From contig CP047423.1 of assembly GCA_014058405.1 (NCBI GenBank), positions 992,001-1,056,000 of the forward strand: a stretch of DNA of 64,000 nt. The letters are read 5' to 3'. This document shows positions 1-7,911 of this stretch, piece after piece. The notes under the pieces are model-generated. The model was not told where the DNA came from. It made no database searches and saw only the letters and a program-made list of their open reading frames with translations. How positions within the stretch are numbered: the first letter of the stretch is position 1; every line of letters starts with the position of its first letter. The DNA is from Candidatus Nitrospira kreftii (GTDB lineage Bacteria; Nitrospirota; Nitrospiria; Nitrospirales; Nitrospiraceae). The translations under genes were made by a program, and so were the position numbers.

Positions 1-151
1 TGGTCCAGTCTAACCAGGTATAGCCGATGAGGATGCCGTATGCTGGGACCCCAATCAGCGCGCTGAGCGTCACAATGCCGAATAGGAACATCGTCACATA
101 GACAGGAAAGGTACGGTGGAGCCTAATGGCGGATTCAGCGGGTGTCGTCAT
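1..151 (-). CDS. partial membrane protein, fatty acid desaturase-like N-terminus
   Basis: The minus strand reads from an ATG at 151 off the left edge, giving 50 residues without a stop. After a short polar N-terminus there is one long hydrophobic stretch, then G-Y-T-W-L-D-W. The pattern of a hydrophobic helix, V-P-x-Y-G and G-Y-x-W-x-D-W resembles the N-termini of bacterial acyl-CoA/fatty acid desaturases, but the diagnostic histidine boxes would lie outside the window. No clear Shine-Dalgarno precedes this ATG. Membrane location is fairly secure; the desaturase call is an inference from a short match and could be wrong. Confidence 0.45.
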   Translation of the reverse strand, partial: MTTPAESAIRLHRTFPVYVTMFLFGIVTLSALIGVPAYGILIGYTWLDWT

Positions 152-504
152 GCGAATGTTAATCTACTAGTGAAGGAGGGGGCATTCGTCCATGTAGGGC
201 AGAAGCACCTGAAGATACTCCAGCTCAAAAACCGAGCATTCAATTTTTTCAACTGTACCAGAGACGAAGGTGAAATAGCTACTCCAGATGTGACTTTGCG
301 GCCTCTTGTTTAACGTTGACAGTCGACGGTAATATTTCATATACATAGTCGATCTGTGCAAGCTCATCCTCACGTTGTGATCGTATGTATGGATGAGTAT
401 GGTGTTGTTGCCCAGCATAGAAAAATAGGGAAAAGCAAAGCGGAGGGAGTTAAGTCAGGAATCAGGATGGTTTGTCTTATAGTCTATTACAAGGAGGCAG
501 TCCA
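152..504. other. intergenic, no gene seen
   Basis: This gap separates the leftward partial gene from the secreted copper-like protein. The open frames inside have no Shine-Dalgarno or recognisable product. The only signal noted is a possible promoter at 316-345. Confidence 0.5.
316..345 (+). promoter_or_regulatory. possible sigma70 promoter upstream of the cupredoxin-like gene
   Basis: A perfect TTGACA at 316-321 is followed after 18 bp by TATACA (340-345), a four-of-six match to the -10 box. It would give a leader of about 150 nt for the gene at 505. The assignment is weak because the -10 is imperfect. Confidence 0.35.
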
Positions 505-1299
505 ATGAAGAGTGCGTTATCAATAGCATTTGGCGTGGCCGCCGTAGCGTTGGTTGCGGCGCCCCTCACCTCGTACGCAGGGGGAACGATTTCCGGCAAG
601 GTGACCTTTTCCGGTAAGCCTGAGCAGAAAGAGTTCCTCTTCTCGAAGTTCCCTAATCCAAAGTTTTGCGTGAAGAATCCGAACAAGGCTTTGATGGACG
701 GAGACAAGCGGTTTCTGAAGCAGATTGAAGTTGGGAAGGATGGTGGTTTGAAGGGTGCTGTGGTCGCAGTTGCAGACATTGAGGACAAGGCGTTCATAGA
801 TGGCTATGCCGGGACGGAAGTCGTGGCTGAATTCTGCGAATTCCTGCCATACAGCGGTATCGTCGTCAATACACGACCGTTCAAGGTTGAAAACAAGGAC
901 GCCGATCCGGATGATCCGAAGTCGGTGGCTGGTGTCCTCCACAATCCCCATAGCTTCACAGTGAAGGGCAATAGTTCGGCCACAGGTTTCAATATCGGGC
1001 TTGCGAAGAAGGGCGATACGTTGGAAAAGCCAGTTACGTTTCGAGGGGGTGCGGATAAGACTGGATATTTCCGCCTACAGTGCGACCAGCATGAGTTCAT
1101 GCAATCTTTCTTCCTCCCGGTTACTAATGCGCACTATGCAGTCGTGAAGGATGACGGATCATTCGAGATCAAGGACGTTCCTGCCGGTAAGCATAAAGTG
1201 GTGGCCTGGCATCCGTTTGTTGGAAAAGGTCAGAGGGTTGAATTCGAAGTCGATGTGACGGATGGAGGAACGGCCAACCTGAAGGCGGAGCTCAAGTAG
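505..1299 (+). CDS. secreted cupredoxin-like / carboxypeptidase-regulatory-like protein
   Basis: A 264-residue protein with a Sec signal peptide (cleavage probably after S-Y-A, residue 25). The ATG at 505 is chosen because AGGAGG sits about 8 bp upstream. Near the C-terminus C193-x2-H196-x2-M199 has the spacing of a type 1 copper site, with H146 or H149 as a candidate fourth ligand. It is followed by a beta segment of the kind found in carboxypeptidase-regulatory-like domains. Proteins with this C-D-x-H-x-x-M layout are often labelled plastocyanin-like or methylamine-utilisation proteins. Inferred role: periplasmic copper electron carrier or copper-binding protein. It stands alone, closed by a strong terminator, so it is probably monocistronic. 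Confidence 0.7.
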   Translation: MKSALSIAFGVAAVALVAAPLTSYAGGTISGKVTFSGKPEQKEFLFSKFPNPKFCVKNPNKALMDGDKRFLKQIEVGKDGGLKGAVVAVADIEDKAFIDGYAGTEVVAEFCEFLPYSGIVVNTRPFKVENKDADPDDPKSVAGVLHNPHSFTVKGNSSATGFNIGLAKKGDTLEKPVTFRGGADKTGYFRLQCDQHEFMQSFFLPVTNAHYAVVKDDGSFEIKDVPAGKHKVVAWHPFVGKGQRVEFEVDVTDGGTANLKAELK

Positions 1300-1330
1300 T
1301 CGACGTTTCTTCAGCTGGTTCTGTGTGAAC

Positions 1331-1368
1331 GAAGGGCAGCGGAGTACTCCGCTGCCCTTCGTGTTTTT
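1331..1368 (+). terminator. rho-independent terminator
   Basis: A perfect 14-bp stem (1331-1344 with 1347-1360) has only TA at its centre and is followed by a T-rich run (GTGTTTTT). It ends the cupredoxin-like transcript about 30 bp after the stop codon. Confidence 0.9.
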
Positions 1369-1460
1369 AGTCAAAATCCAATAAGTTCGTCACCTTGCCT
1401 TTCCGTTTCTTCTGTAGGTAATATGCCAATTTTTAATCTGTAGGGTCGAAGAGGACTGGT

Positions 1461-2441
1461 GTGTCACGAGAACTCTCGCTCGCGGAAGTATTTCAGCTTG
1501 GGTATTACTGGGAAACCAAAATCCTGCTCACCGCGGTGAAGCTGGACCTGTTTTCTGCCATCGACACGAGACCAAAATCTGCTCAGGACATCGCAGAACG
1601 GATTGGCGCGGATGCCCCGACGCTTGGTATCCTTTTAAATGCACTCGTGGCGATGAAGCTCTTGACTAAAAACGAGAGGCTGTTCGGTAATTCCGCTGTG
1701 GCACTCACATACCTTGTGAGGCACTCGACACAATATGTGGGGCACCTTCTGCTCCTGCATGATGCAGAGTGGAACAATTGGGGGCGATTGGAAGAGACAA
1801 TTCGAACGGGGCATCGAATGGTTGATCGTCATGTCTTTGAGACCGACCCGGAGCTGGGAAGCAACGTGCTGACAGTGCTCAACCGTATCGGTCAACAAAG
1901 CGGACCAGATTTGGCTAAGCGATTGAATTTGATAGGGAAAGAACGGATATTGGATTTAGGGGGCGGGGCAGGAACCAACGCCATCGCGTTTTGCCAGGTG
2001 TACCCAGAATTGACTGCCACCGTGTTTGACCTTCCAGCCACGTTGAGGTTGACGGAAAAAACTGTGAAGGAAGCCGGACTTGAATCCAGAATTCGGCTAT
2101 TCCCAGGGGATTTCAACTCAGATCCACTTGGTGGCCCATACGATCTCGTCCTGATGTCCGATGTCCTGCACTACCAGACCTTTCAGATGAATCAACGCGT
2201 GGTTGAAAAAGTCTTCACCTCGCTTGGGTCAGGGGGGAGACTTGTGATCAAAGACCGATTTTTAGAAGTATCTGGTGCCGGTCCGGCTTGGACCACCGCA
2301 TTCGCGGTTCATATACTCGTGAATACACAGCAAGGAAGTTGTTACCGAGCGAGCGATGCGATTCAATGGCTCACTGAAGCGGGGTTTACCTCCGTTGCTG
2401 AGCTGGAAAAGACGGCTGTGGTGCAAGGTGTGAAACCGTGA
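1461..2441 (+). CDS. SAM-dependent O-methyltransferase-like protein
   Basis: 326 residues starting at a GTG preceded by a purine-rich GAGGA. Residues 1-95 look like the winged-helix dimerisation domain of plant-type and acetylserotonin-type O-methyltransferases. Motif I, I-L-D-L-G-G-G-A-G (163-171), marks the SAM pocket, followed by motif II around V-F-D-L-P and a D-V-L-H-Y acidic motif. These are hallmarks of the PF00891 family. The substrate is unknown; related bacterial enzymes methylate phenolic hydroxyls or tetrapyrrole and quinone-like rings. It is the first gene of the rightward set leading into the oxidase region, but a 112-bp gap follows, so operon membership is uncertain. Confidence 0.75.
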   Translation: MSRELSLAEVFQLGYYWETKILLTAVKLDLFSAIDTRPKSAQDIAERIGADAPTLGILLNALVAMKLLTKNERLFGNSAVALTYLVRHSTQYVGHLLLLHDAEWNNWGRLEETIRTGHRMVDRHVFETDPELGSNVLTVLNRIGQQSGPDLAKRLNLIGKERILDLGGGAGTNAIAFCQVYPELTATVFDLPATLRLTEKTVKEAGLESRIRLFPGDFNSDPLGGPYDLVLMSDVLHYQTFQMNQRVVEKVFTSLGSGGRLVIKDRFLEVSGAGPAWTTAFAVHILVNTQQGSCYRASDAIQWLTEAGFTSVAELEKTAVVQGVKP

Positions 2442-2553
2442 TTCATTATGAGAGATTCGATCGAGAAGCGGGCTTTCCACGCAAGCTCGGCGGATGCTTA
2501 CATGTGATGAATGCGCATAGATCGACGGCGGAGCTAGTTGTCGAGACATAACA

Positions 2554-3267
2554 ATGGATTGGTTACGGGAACCAGGGTTTTTCGGGACCCATGCCACGAT
2601 CGGAGCGGATCTCAGTCAGCTGATGGCGACGCTGTTTACCGGGTTATTCATCGTTGGGTGGTTCCAAGCTAGAAGGCGACATGCCGATGCGCACCATTGG
2701 CTGATGCTGGGCGGCATGATTTCCATGCTCAGTTTCTTCATTGCCTATTATCTGTTTCGACAGCTTGGTGTCTTGGCGTTTGAGGGGAAAGAAGGCTTCG
2801 GTGGTCCACAGTCGCTTTATGATTATGTCTTTATTCCGGTGCTCACACTCCACATTATTCTCGTCATCATCGGTTTGATCATGGCGGTCTATATGATTGT
2901 CTTGGGCTTTCGTTCCCAGCAGTTCGTCGATGGGATTCGGTCTCTTCAGGAATCTCGGTTACTCACGACATGGAAAAAGATAGGCCTCATTTTCGGTGGG
3001 ATTGCCACGGTCGTGCTCGGGCTCTTTTTCTCACGCGTGGCGGCGGCGGGGTTTTCGATGCGAAAGCTGGAGGTCTACCTGGTCTTTCTTCTTGTCGTGG
3101 CGTTCGTGTTTGCGATCGAAATGACCATTCAACGGATTTGGCCTGATGGGGCAAAGCGACATCGGGCGCTCGGTCGGTTCACGATGGTTATCTACTGCGT
3201 ATTGTTCGTCACAGGGAGCTTTACATACACGATGCTGTATATCCTTTACCCAGGGAAGATTGGGTAG
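2554..3267 (+). CDS. DUF420-type multi-span membrane protein
   Basis: 237 residues with about six predicted membrane helices. Histidines lie near helix ends (H13 in the N-terminal amphipathic segment, an H-H pair near 47, H98 in T-L-H-I-I, H202 in K-R-H-R-A-L-G-R). This pattern matches the DUF420 family, small membrane proteins usually encoded near heme-copper or other terminal oxidases and resembling oxidase assembly factors. Here it lies shortly upstream of a bd-like oxidase subunit, which fits a role in oxidase assembly or as an accessory heme protein. The family call is from pattern recognition and the biochemical role is inferred. Confidence 0.65.
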   Translation: MDWLREPGFFGTHATIGADLSQLMATLFTGLFIVGWFQARRRHADAHHWLMLGGMISMLSFFIAYYLFRQLGVLAFEGKEGFGGPQSLYDYVFIPVLTLHIILVIIGLIMAVYMIVLGFRSQQFVDGIRSLQESRLLTTWKKIGLIFGGIATVVLGLFFSRVAAAGFSMRKLEVYLVFLLVVAFVFAIEMTIQRIWPDGAKRHRALGRFTMVIYCVLFVTGSFTYTMLYILYPGKIG

Positions 3268-3276
3268 CCCATCGAA

Positions 3277-3777
3277 ATGCTGACTTGCGGCTGTGGTCGT
3301 TGGATGCATACAGCGGGAATCGAAGAACGGATGAACGCAGATGGCGCGTCTCAGTGGTTTATCCGATCGGAATGTCGAGGTTGTGGGCTGATGGTCGGCG
3401 TTGATGTGCCGGAGGGGCAAGCCGGTGGGTTTGTCGATCGATTATTGTGGACCGATGACGCATTACACCAACTGGATCGCATGCCGCCGTATGTGGCTGT
3501 GCTGGTTCGGGAAGATGTGGAGCAAGATACCCGTCGTCACGGTCAGCGCGTAGTCACGCTTGATACGTTGGTACGTCCCCGAACTCGGGAGCGTATTGAA
3601 TGGGACTCTGAAGCTGAAAGACGCCTAGAGCGAGTGCCGGCTCCGGTTCGTGCAATGGCGCGGATTGAGCTTGAGCGAACGGCCGCGGATCGTGGCCTAT
3701 CGCGTGTGACGATACCTCTGATGGAAGAAGTAAAGGCAAAGTACTTTGGAATGAGCAGCGTGAAACGTGAAACGTGA
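3277..3777 (+). CDS. protein with two PCP-reductase-like repeats
   Basis: 166 residues, starting 9 bp after the DUF420 gene, so probably co-transcribed. The N-terminal 45 residues carry cysteines (C-G-C-G at 4-7, then C-x2-C-G in the mid-30s) that could bind metal. Two homologous segments of about 40 residues follow, each starting W-x-x-x-A and containing R-x-P and a long basic-acidic helix, typical of the small C-terminal domain of light-independent protochlorophyllide reductase (PF08369). Non-photosynthetic Nitrospira-like bacteria often carry this domain. Its function outside chlorophyll synthesis is unknown. The last codons (V-K-R-E-T-stop) are made of an intergenic repeat, so the C-terminus may have been altered by repeat insertion. 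Confidence 0.6.
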   Translation: MLTCGCGRWMHTAGIEERMNADGASQWFIRSECRGCGLMVGVDVPEGQAGGFVDRLLWTDDALHQLDRMPPYVAVLVREDVEQDTRRHGQRVVTLDTLVRPRTRERIEWDSEAERRLERVPAPVRAMARIELERTAADRGLSRVTIPLMEEVKAKYFGMSSVKRET

Positions 3778-3779
3778 AA
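3759..3779 (+). repeat. three tandem copies of CGTGAAA
   Basis: Positions 3759-3779 are exactly three 7-bp units CGTGAAA. They overlap the end of the PCP-reductase-like gene and lead into further TCACGAACGA motifs at 3833-3857. The motif recurs at other intergenic sites in this window (near 24.4, 62.4 and 63.8 kb). Confidence 0.8.
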
Positions 3780-3867
3780 CGTCCAAGAAGATGCGAGTCA
3801 ATCTTGGAAAGCGGGACTGTTCCGCAAATTGCCTCACGAACGATGCTTCACGAACGACGAGCTAAGA

Positions 3868-4938
3868 ATGTTGCACCGAATGGCATTACGGGTGCTTCCA
3901 AGTCTGAGTCTGGCGGTTACGGAAGATTCTGTACGCCGAAAAAAGCGGATCGTGATGTTCCTGCCCGGGCTGATCGCCTTCGGAGTGTATCGGCTGGCGA
4001 AGCACTTTCTGCCGATCACGGATCCCCTCGTGCTCTTGGCGGTCAGCAGTGTGGTAGCAATGGTCACGGCACTCTTGGCTTATCGGGTTGGGCGTGCGGC
4101 ACCCTGGACCTCTATTGTTAGGCAAGACGGCTGGCATCTCCTCGGCTGGCTGGTCGGTTGGATTGGTGCCGCCTATGGCATTCAGCTATCTCTATTGGTC
4201 CTTACCTTATTGTGGATCATGCACTACAGTTACCTCCAGCACCCAGATGGACCAGCGATGATGGCGATCATCATTTCCTGCACGTCCGTCGCGCGTGATG
4301 CGTTTGAGATCGGTCATGTACGCAAGCTGTCAGCGTTGGGGCGGCCGTTTCTGACCTTCCCTGACGGGGAGCAGTTACGTCTATTGGTGCAGTGCCGGAG
4401 TCGGCCATTAGGGCTCTGGGCTGTGGCAGGTCTGGGGATCGGTGCGATCGCATCGTTGTGCGGGGTGGCGGCCGTCGATGAGCACAACGCTGCGCTGGCC
4501 CAGCTGCTGGGGGTGACAATTTTAGGTGGCGGCGTTGCCCTCTGTGCTTATTTAGGAGGGCTGAATCCATCCATCCCTTGGAGACACACGTTCCGTCAAA
4601 CGACACCGGCTGAGTTGCTGAAATATTGGTGGTGGCCTGGGATGGCGTTTGCCTCTACCTATTACCTCGTGGCCATGGGGGTCGTGTTATTTGTTGCGAA
4701 GCAGCCGCTGATTGCGCCGGAGGTAGCCGCTGCAATGGGTGCGCTCGTGGCGGCCATGATGGGTGTGTACGGATACTACCTGGGCCATCGTCGTGATGTG
4801 GAAAACGAAGAGGTTCCGCAACTTTCGAGCGGTATGTTGCGCTGTCCTTTCGTGATGGGGATTCTTGGTAGACAGGTGAGTTCGCCCCAAAGTGTCGAAG
4901 CAGAGTTGGCCTTCCAGAAGAACGGAATAAAGGGGTAG
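3868..4938 (+). CDS. multi-span membrane protein of unknown function
   Basis: About 356 residues from the ATG at 3868. The frame is open further upstream, but that part lies in the repeat patch, so a start at 3868 or 3880 is preferred; no convincing Shine-Dalgarno is seen. The protein has about eight hydrophobic helices with basic connecting loops and no cysteine or histidine pattern I recognise. It ends 4 bp before the bd-like oxidase subunit, so the two are almost certainly co-expressed, and it may be a partner subunit or assembly factor. No family is recognised. Confidence 0.6.
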   Translation: MLHRMALRVLPSLSLAVTEDSVRRKKRIVMFLPGLIAFGVYRLAKHFLPITDPLVLLAVSSVVAMVTALLAYRVGRAAPWTSIVRQDGWHLLGWLVGWIGAAYGIQLSLLVLTLLWIMHYSYLQHPDGPAMMAIIISCTSVARDAFEIGHVRKLSALGRPFLTFPDGEQLRLLVQCRSRPLGLWAVAGLGIGAIASLCGVAAVDEHNAALAQLLGVTILGGGVALCAYLGGLNPSIPWRHTFRQTTPAELLKYWWWPGMAFASTYYLVAMGVVLFVAKQPLIAPEVAAAMGALVAAMMGVYGYYLGHRRDVENEEVPQLSSGMLRCPFVMGILGRQVSSPQSVEAELAFQKNGIKG

Positions 4939-4942
4939 GAGT

Positions 4943-6817
4943 ATGGGGGGAGTCCTTCGGGTGGTGCGTTTCGCGTTTAGTGCGGTGATCGGCATCGTAT
5001 TTTTCACGATCGCGATGGGATATGCATGGAGCGGCCCCGATTTGTCCTTTGCGGACTCTTCGGTCGATGTCTATTTTGGAACAGAGGGAACCCCACACGG
5101 CCCTGCGGCTCCGGCTCCTCACGAAACCGTCTATCCGCGAATCAGTTCGTTGGACAGTCGAGTGCTCATATGGTTCGTGACACAGCAACATACGTATTTC
5201 GGCGGGTTTGTTCTCGCGCTTCCGCTGTTCTGTGCACTGATCGAGTTTCTTGGATTAACGACGAAGAAACCGTCGTTGGCACTTCGCTACGATGGCCTGG
5301 CCCGAGATCTTGCAAAGGTAGCTGTGCTGGCTCTGTCCGTGACAGCTCTTATCGGCAGCCTGATGCTCACGCTGTTCATCACTCTCTATCCTAGTTTCAT
5401 GAACTACATGGGCGGGACGTTCAAGTCATTCATGCCGTTCTATGCTGCGGTGTTTGTCGGAGAGACGGTGCTGCTGATCGTCTACTACTACAGTTGGAAT
5501 CGGATGGCCGAGCGCGGCTTGAAATGGGTTCACGCGGCGATCGGTATCTTCACGAACATTGTCGGCACCGCGTTACTGATGCTGGCGAACTCCTGGTCCG
5601 CCTTCATGATGTCGCCGGCCGGAGTGGATACGCAGGGGAGATTTTTGGGGAACATCTGGCATCTCTTGCATTCTGCTCTCTGGAACCCGCTGAACGTCCA
5701 TCGCTTTCTCGCGGATATCATGTCCGGTGGAGCCGTTGTCCTGGCCTATGCCTGTTACCGGTTCTTTACCAGCAAGACCGACGAAGAACGAGCCTACTTC
5801 GACTGGGTGGGATATGTGTTTCTGTTCGTCACGGTATGTGCGCTTCTTCCTATGCCGATCGCTGGATACTGGCTGATGAAATCGGTGTTCGTGTTTCGTC
5901 AGACTATGGGCGTCACGATGATGGGTGGGTTGCTCACGTGGCTGTTCGTGGTTCAGGCGCTACTCATCGGAGTCCTCTTTCTAGGGATCAACTACTACTT
6001 GTGGCAGAGTATGGCAAGGATCAAGGGGGGCGAGCGCTATCAGCCGTATTACCAACTCTTGTTGGGCGTCCTGATGCTGGCACTCTTCATTTGGCTGACG
6101 CCGCACACCCTGCTGATGTCTGCCAGCGAGGTGAAGGCCATGGGGGGCGCCCAGCATCCCGTGATCGGCAATTATGGGGTGATGTCGGCCAAGAATGGGG
6201 CGGTCAATATCATGATTCTCGTCACCGCACTCAGCTTCTTGTATTATCGTCGCGCGAATCGAACGATGACCAGCTCGTGGGTCCGGACCGGAAATACGCT
6301 GATCACCGTGTTCTATGTCGTTGGTGTGTTGAATGTAATCTGGCTATCCATCTATGGGTTTTACTTGCCGGCAAAAGTCCGTGTCGGCCTTTCAGCTCCG
6401 CAAGCCTTTACCACGTTGACCGTGATTATTGTTGGAGTGGTGGTCAACCGTTTGATGCTTCGAGGCGCTGTAGTGCATGGACCAATTCAGTGGGGAAAGA
6501 TCCCACTGCGCGGTATGGTCGGATTATTTGGGCTGGCAGCGTCTTTCAGTTGGGTCATGGGTTTGATGGGCTACATTCGTTCCTCGGGACGTTTGTCCTG
6601 GCATGTCAGCGAGCTGATGGCTGATGTCTCCCCATGGGCTTTTACCCCGGACATTCAATACGCCACGAAAATGGTGACCCTCAATATGTTGGTGTTCTGG
6701 GCAGCAGTTCTTGTGTTGTTCTGGATGTGCCAGCGGGGGCAGCAGCCTGCGATGGGTGAGGAATTCCAGAGGGAACAGGCTCCTTTACTCTCGCCTGTTC
6801 CTTCGCAAGAAACCTAA
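4943..6817 (+). CDS. cytochrome bd-like oxidase subunit (paralog 1)
   Basis: 624 residues with about 14 predicted membrane helices, longer than canonical CydA (about 520). CydA-like features: H83 in Q-Q-H-x-Y-F-G-G-F near the start of the first conserved helix, a Glu in F-V-G-E-T, M-M-S-P-A-G, and N-P-L-N-V-H-R, where the His matches the b558 ligand position. Two further histidine-rich motifs, T-P-H-T and G-G-A-Q-H-P-V-I-G-N-Y-G, are shared with paralog 2 at 10397. The Nitrospira defluvii genome paper proposed bd-like proteins of this type as terminal oxidases; electron donor and oxygen reactivity are inferred here. The gene follows a membrane protein by 4 bp and leads into DUF3047 and FGE-like genes. 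Confidence 0.75.
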   Translation: MGGVLRVVRFAFSAVIGIVFFTIAMGYAWSGPDLSFADSSVDVYFGTEGTPHGPAAPAPHETVYPRISSLDSRVLIWFVTQQHTYFGGFVLALPLFCALIEFLGLTTKKPSLALRYDGLARDLAKVAVLALSVTALIGSLMLTLFITLYPSFMNYMGGTFKSFMPFYAAVFVGETVLLIVYYYSWNRMAERGLKWVHAAIGIFTNIVGTALLMLANSWSAFMMSPAGVDTQGRFLGNIWHLLHSALWNPLNVHRFLADIMSGGAVVLAYACYRFFTSKTDEERAYFDWVGYVFLFVTVCALLPMPIAGYWLMKSVFVFRQTMGVTMMGGLLTWLFVVQALLIGVLFLGINYYLWQSMARIKGGERYQPYYQLLLGVLMLALFIWLTPHTLLMSASEVKAMGGAQHPVIGNYGVMSAKNGAVNIMILVTALSFLYYRRANRTMTSSWVRTGNTLITVFYVVGVLNVIWLSIYGFYLPAKVRVGLSAPQAFTTLTVIIVGVVVNRLMLRGAVVHGPIQWGKIPLRGMVGLFGLAASFSWVMGLMGYIRSSGRLSWHVSELMADVSPWAFTPDIQYATKMVTLNMLVFWAAVLVLFWMCQRGQQPAMGEEFQREQAPLLSPVPSQET

Positions 6818-6826
6818 GAAAGGGAA

Positions 6827-7489
6827 ATGAAGTCTATGGAGCGCCGCGTATGGATGTATGCTGCGATTGTTCTGGGGCTCATAACCACTGTTTGTGTTTG
6901 GCAGGGCTTTGCAGCGGCAGAAAGACCAGTGTTGGTATTGGAAGACTTTCAGGCCAAGGAAGCCGATGGATTTCCTTCGCAGTGGGATCACGAAAATCAG
7001 CGAAGTCAATCAAAAGGGCGGGACGCGTATAAGGTGCAATCGGAGCATGGGGCGAACTTCCTCTCAGCCAAAGACGCAGGCCAGCGGATCAAAAAAAAGA
7101 AAATCGATTGGGATCCTAAGGCGTATCCGGTTCTGACCTGGAGATGGCGTCTCAATAAGGCTTCAAGTGGAGCTGAACCGCTTGCCGCCGTCTATGCCTC
7201 CTTAGATACCGATCTTCTCTTTATCCCAGTTTTTACGAAATACGTGTGGAGTGGTTCGAAACCGGAAGGTACCTTCACGGAAGGCGGCATGTTCAGTGGT
7301 TCCGAAATCGTCGTGCAAAGTGGGACGAAGGACATCGGGCAGTGGTTTGAAGAACGGGTTAACGTGTACGATGACTTCAAGCGAATTCATGAGCATGAGC
7401 CGGCGGCAAAAGCCTGGGGCATCTCGATCATCGCGGCTCCCGGTGTCGAGATCGATTTTGGTCCGTTGATTGCTGCTCCGCTCAACTAG
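6827..7489 (+). CDS. DUF3047 family exported protein
   Basis: 220 residues with a signal peptide or N-terminal anchor (hydrophobic core about 8-24), 9 bp after the bd-like gene, with GAAAGGGA as ribosome-binding site. The body resembles DUF3047: a beta-rich core with W-K/R-W-R near Y-P-V-L-T-W-R-W-R, then K-Y-V-W-S and a C-terminal segment ending in I-D-F-G-P-L. The family's biochemical role is not established. Tight coupling to the oxidase gene suggests a periplasmic accessory function. Confidence 0.65.
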   Translation: MKSMERRVWMYAAIVLGLITTVCVWQGFAAAERPVLVLEDFQAKEADGFPSQWDHENQRSQSKGRDAYKVQSEHGANFLSAKDAGQRIKKKKIDWDPKAYPVLTWRWRLNKASSGAEPLAAVYASLDTDLLFIPVFTKYVWSGSKPEGTFTEGGMFSGSEIVVQSGTKDIGQWFEERVNVYDDFKRIHEHEPAAKAWGISIIAAPGVEIDFGPLIAAPLN

Positions 7490-7525
7490 GAATCAGGATT
7501 CTCAGACTCGGTAAGGATTCGAGCG

Positions 7526-7888
7526 ATGGTGACGAAAAGAAAGGCATTCGATATTGCTCTAGGGATGGCCGTGATGGGTACTGTCGGTACGCTCATTGGC
7601 CAGACGATGGGCGGTGGGCTCATGCCGCTGGCTATCGCCATCGGAGTCGCGCTTGGAGTTGTGATTGGCTTTCTTGGCGGTCGTCGATTTCTTATTAGTA
7701 TCTTAGCAGGGACGGTCATCGGCGGCATTTTAGCTTGGCTGATGGCGGGTGTTGATCGGATCTGGGTCGGCGCCGGAGCGGGAGCTGCCATGGGAGGATT
7801 TCTTGGTGTCCAGATTTCAATGTTGCTTGATGTGCGTGCTGCCAGGAAGGCGGCGACCGAACAGGTTGAGACGTCAGCATCGTCGTAG
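7526..7888 (+). CDS. small glycine-rich membrane protein
   Basis: 120 residues with four closely spaced glycine-rich hydrophobic helices (about 9-28, 32-50, 55-76, 80-102) and a short polar tail. The GxxxG-like content suggests tight helix packing. There are no metal-binding residues in the helices and no recognised family. AAGGA lies upstream of the ATG, and the gene sits between the DUF3047 and FGE-like genes in the same direction, so it is probably in the same operon. Confidence 0.6.
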   Translation: MVTKRKAFDIALGMAVMGTVGTLIGQTMGGGLMPLAIAIGVALGVVIGFLGGRRFLISILAGTVIGGILAWLMAGVDRIWVGAGAGAAMGGFLGVQISMLLDVRAARKAATEQVETSASS

Positions 7889-7911
7889 TTTATGATGACA
7901 CGGCTGTAGAG

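Noticed and set aside
3759..3779. Three CGTGAAA units as the start of a CRISPR array
   Set aside because: Units are 7 bp with no spacers and no cas genes; they fit the dispersed intergenic repeat family.
4655..5191. Long minus-strand ORF opposite the membrane protein and bd-like gene
   Set aside because: Basic, low-complexity shadow translation without Shine-Dalgarno; the plus-strand genes are clearly real.
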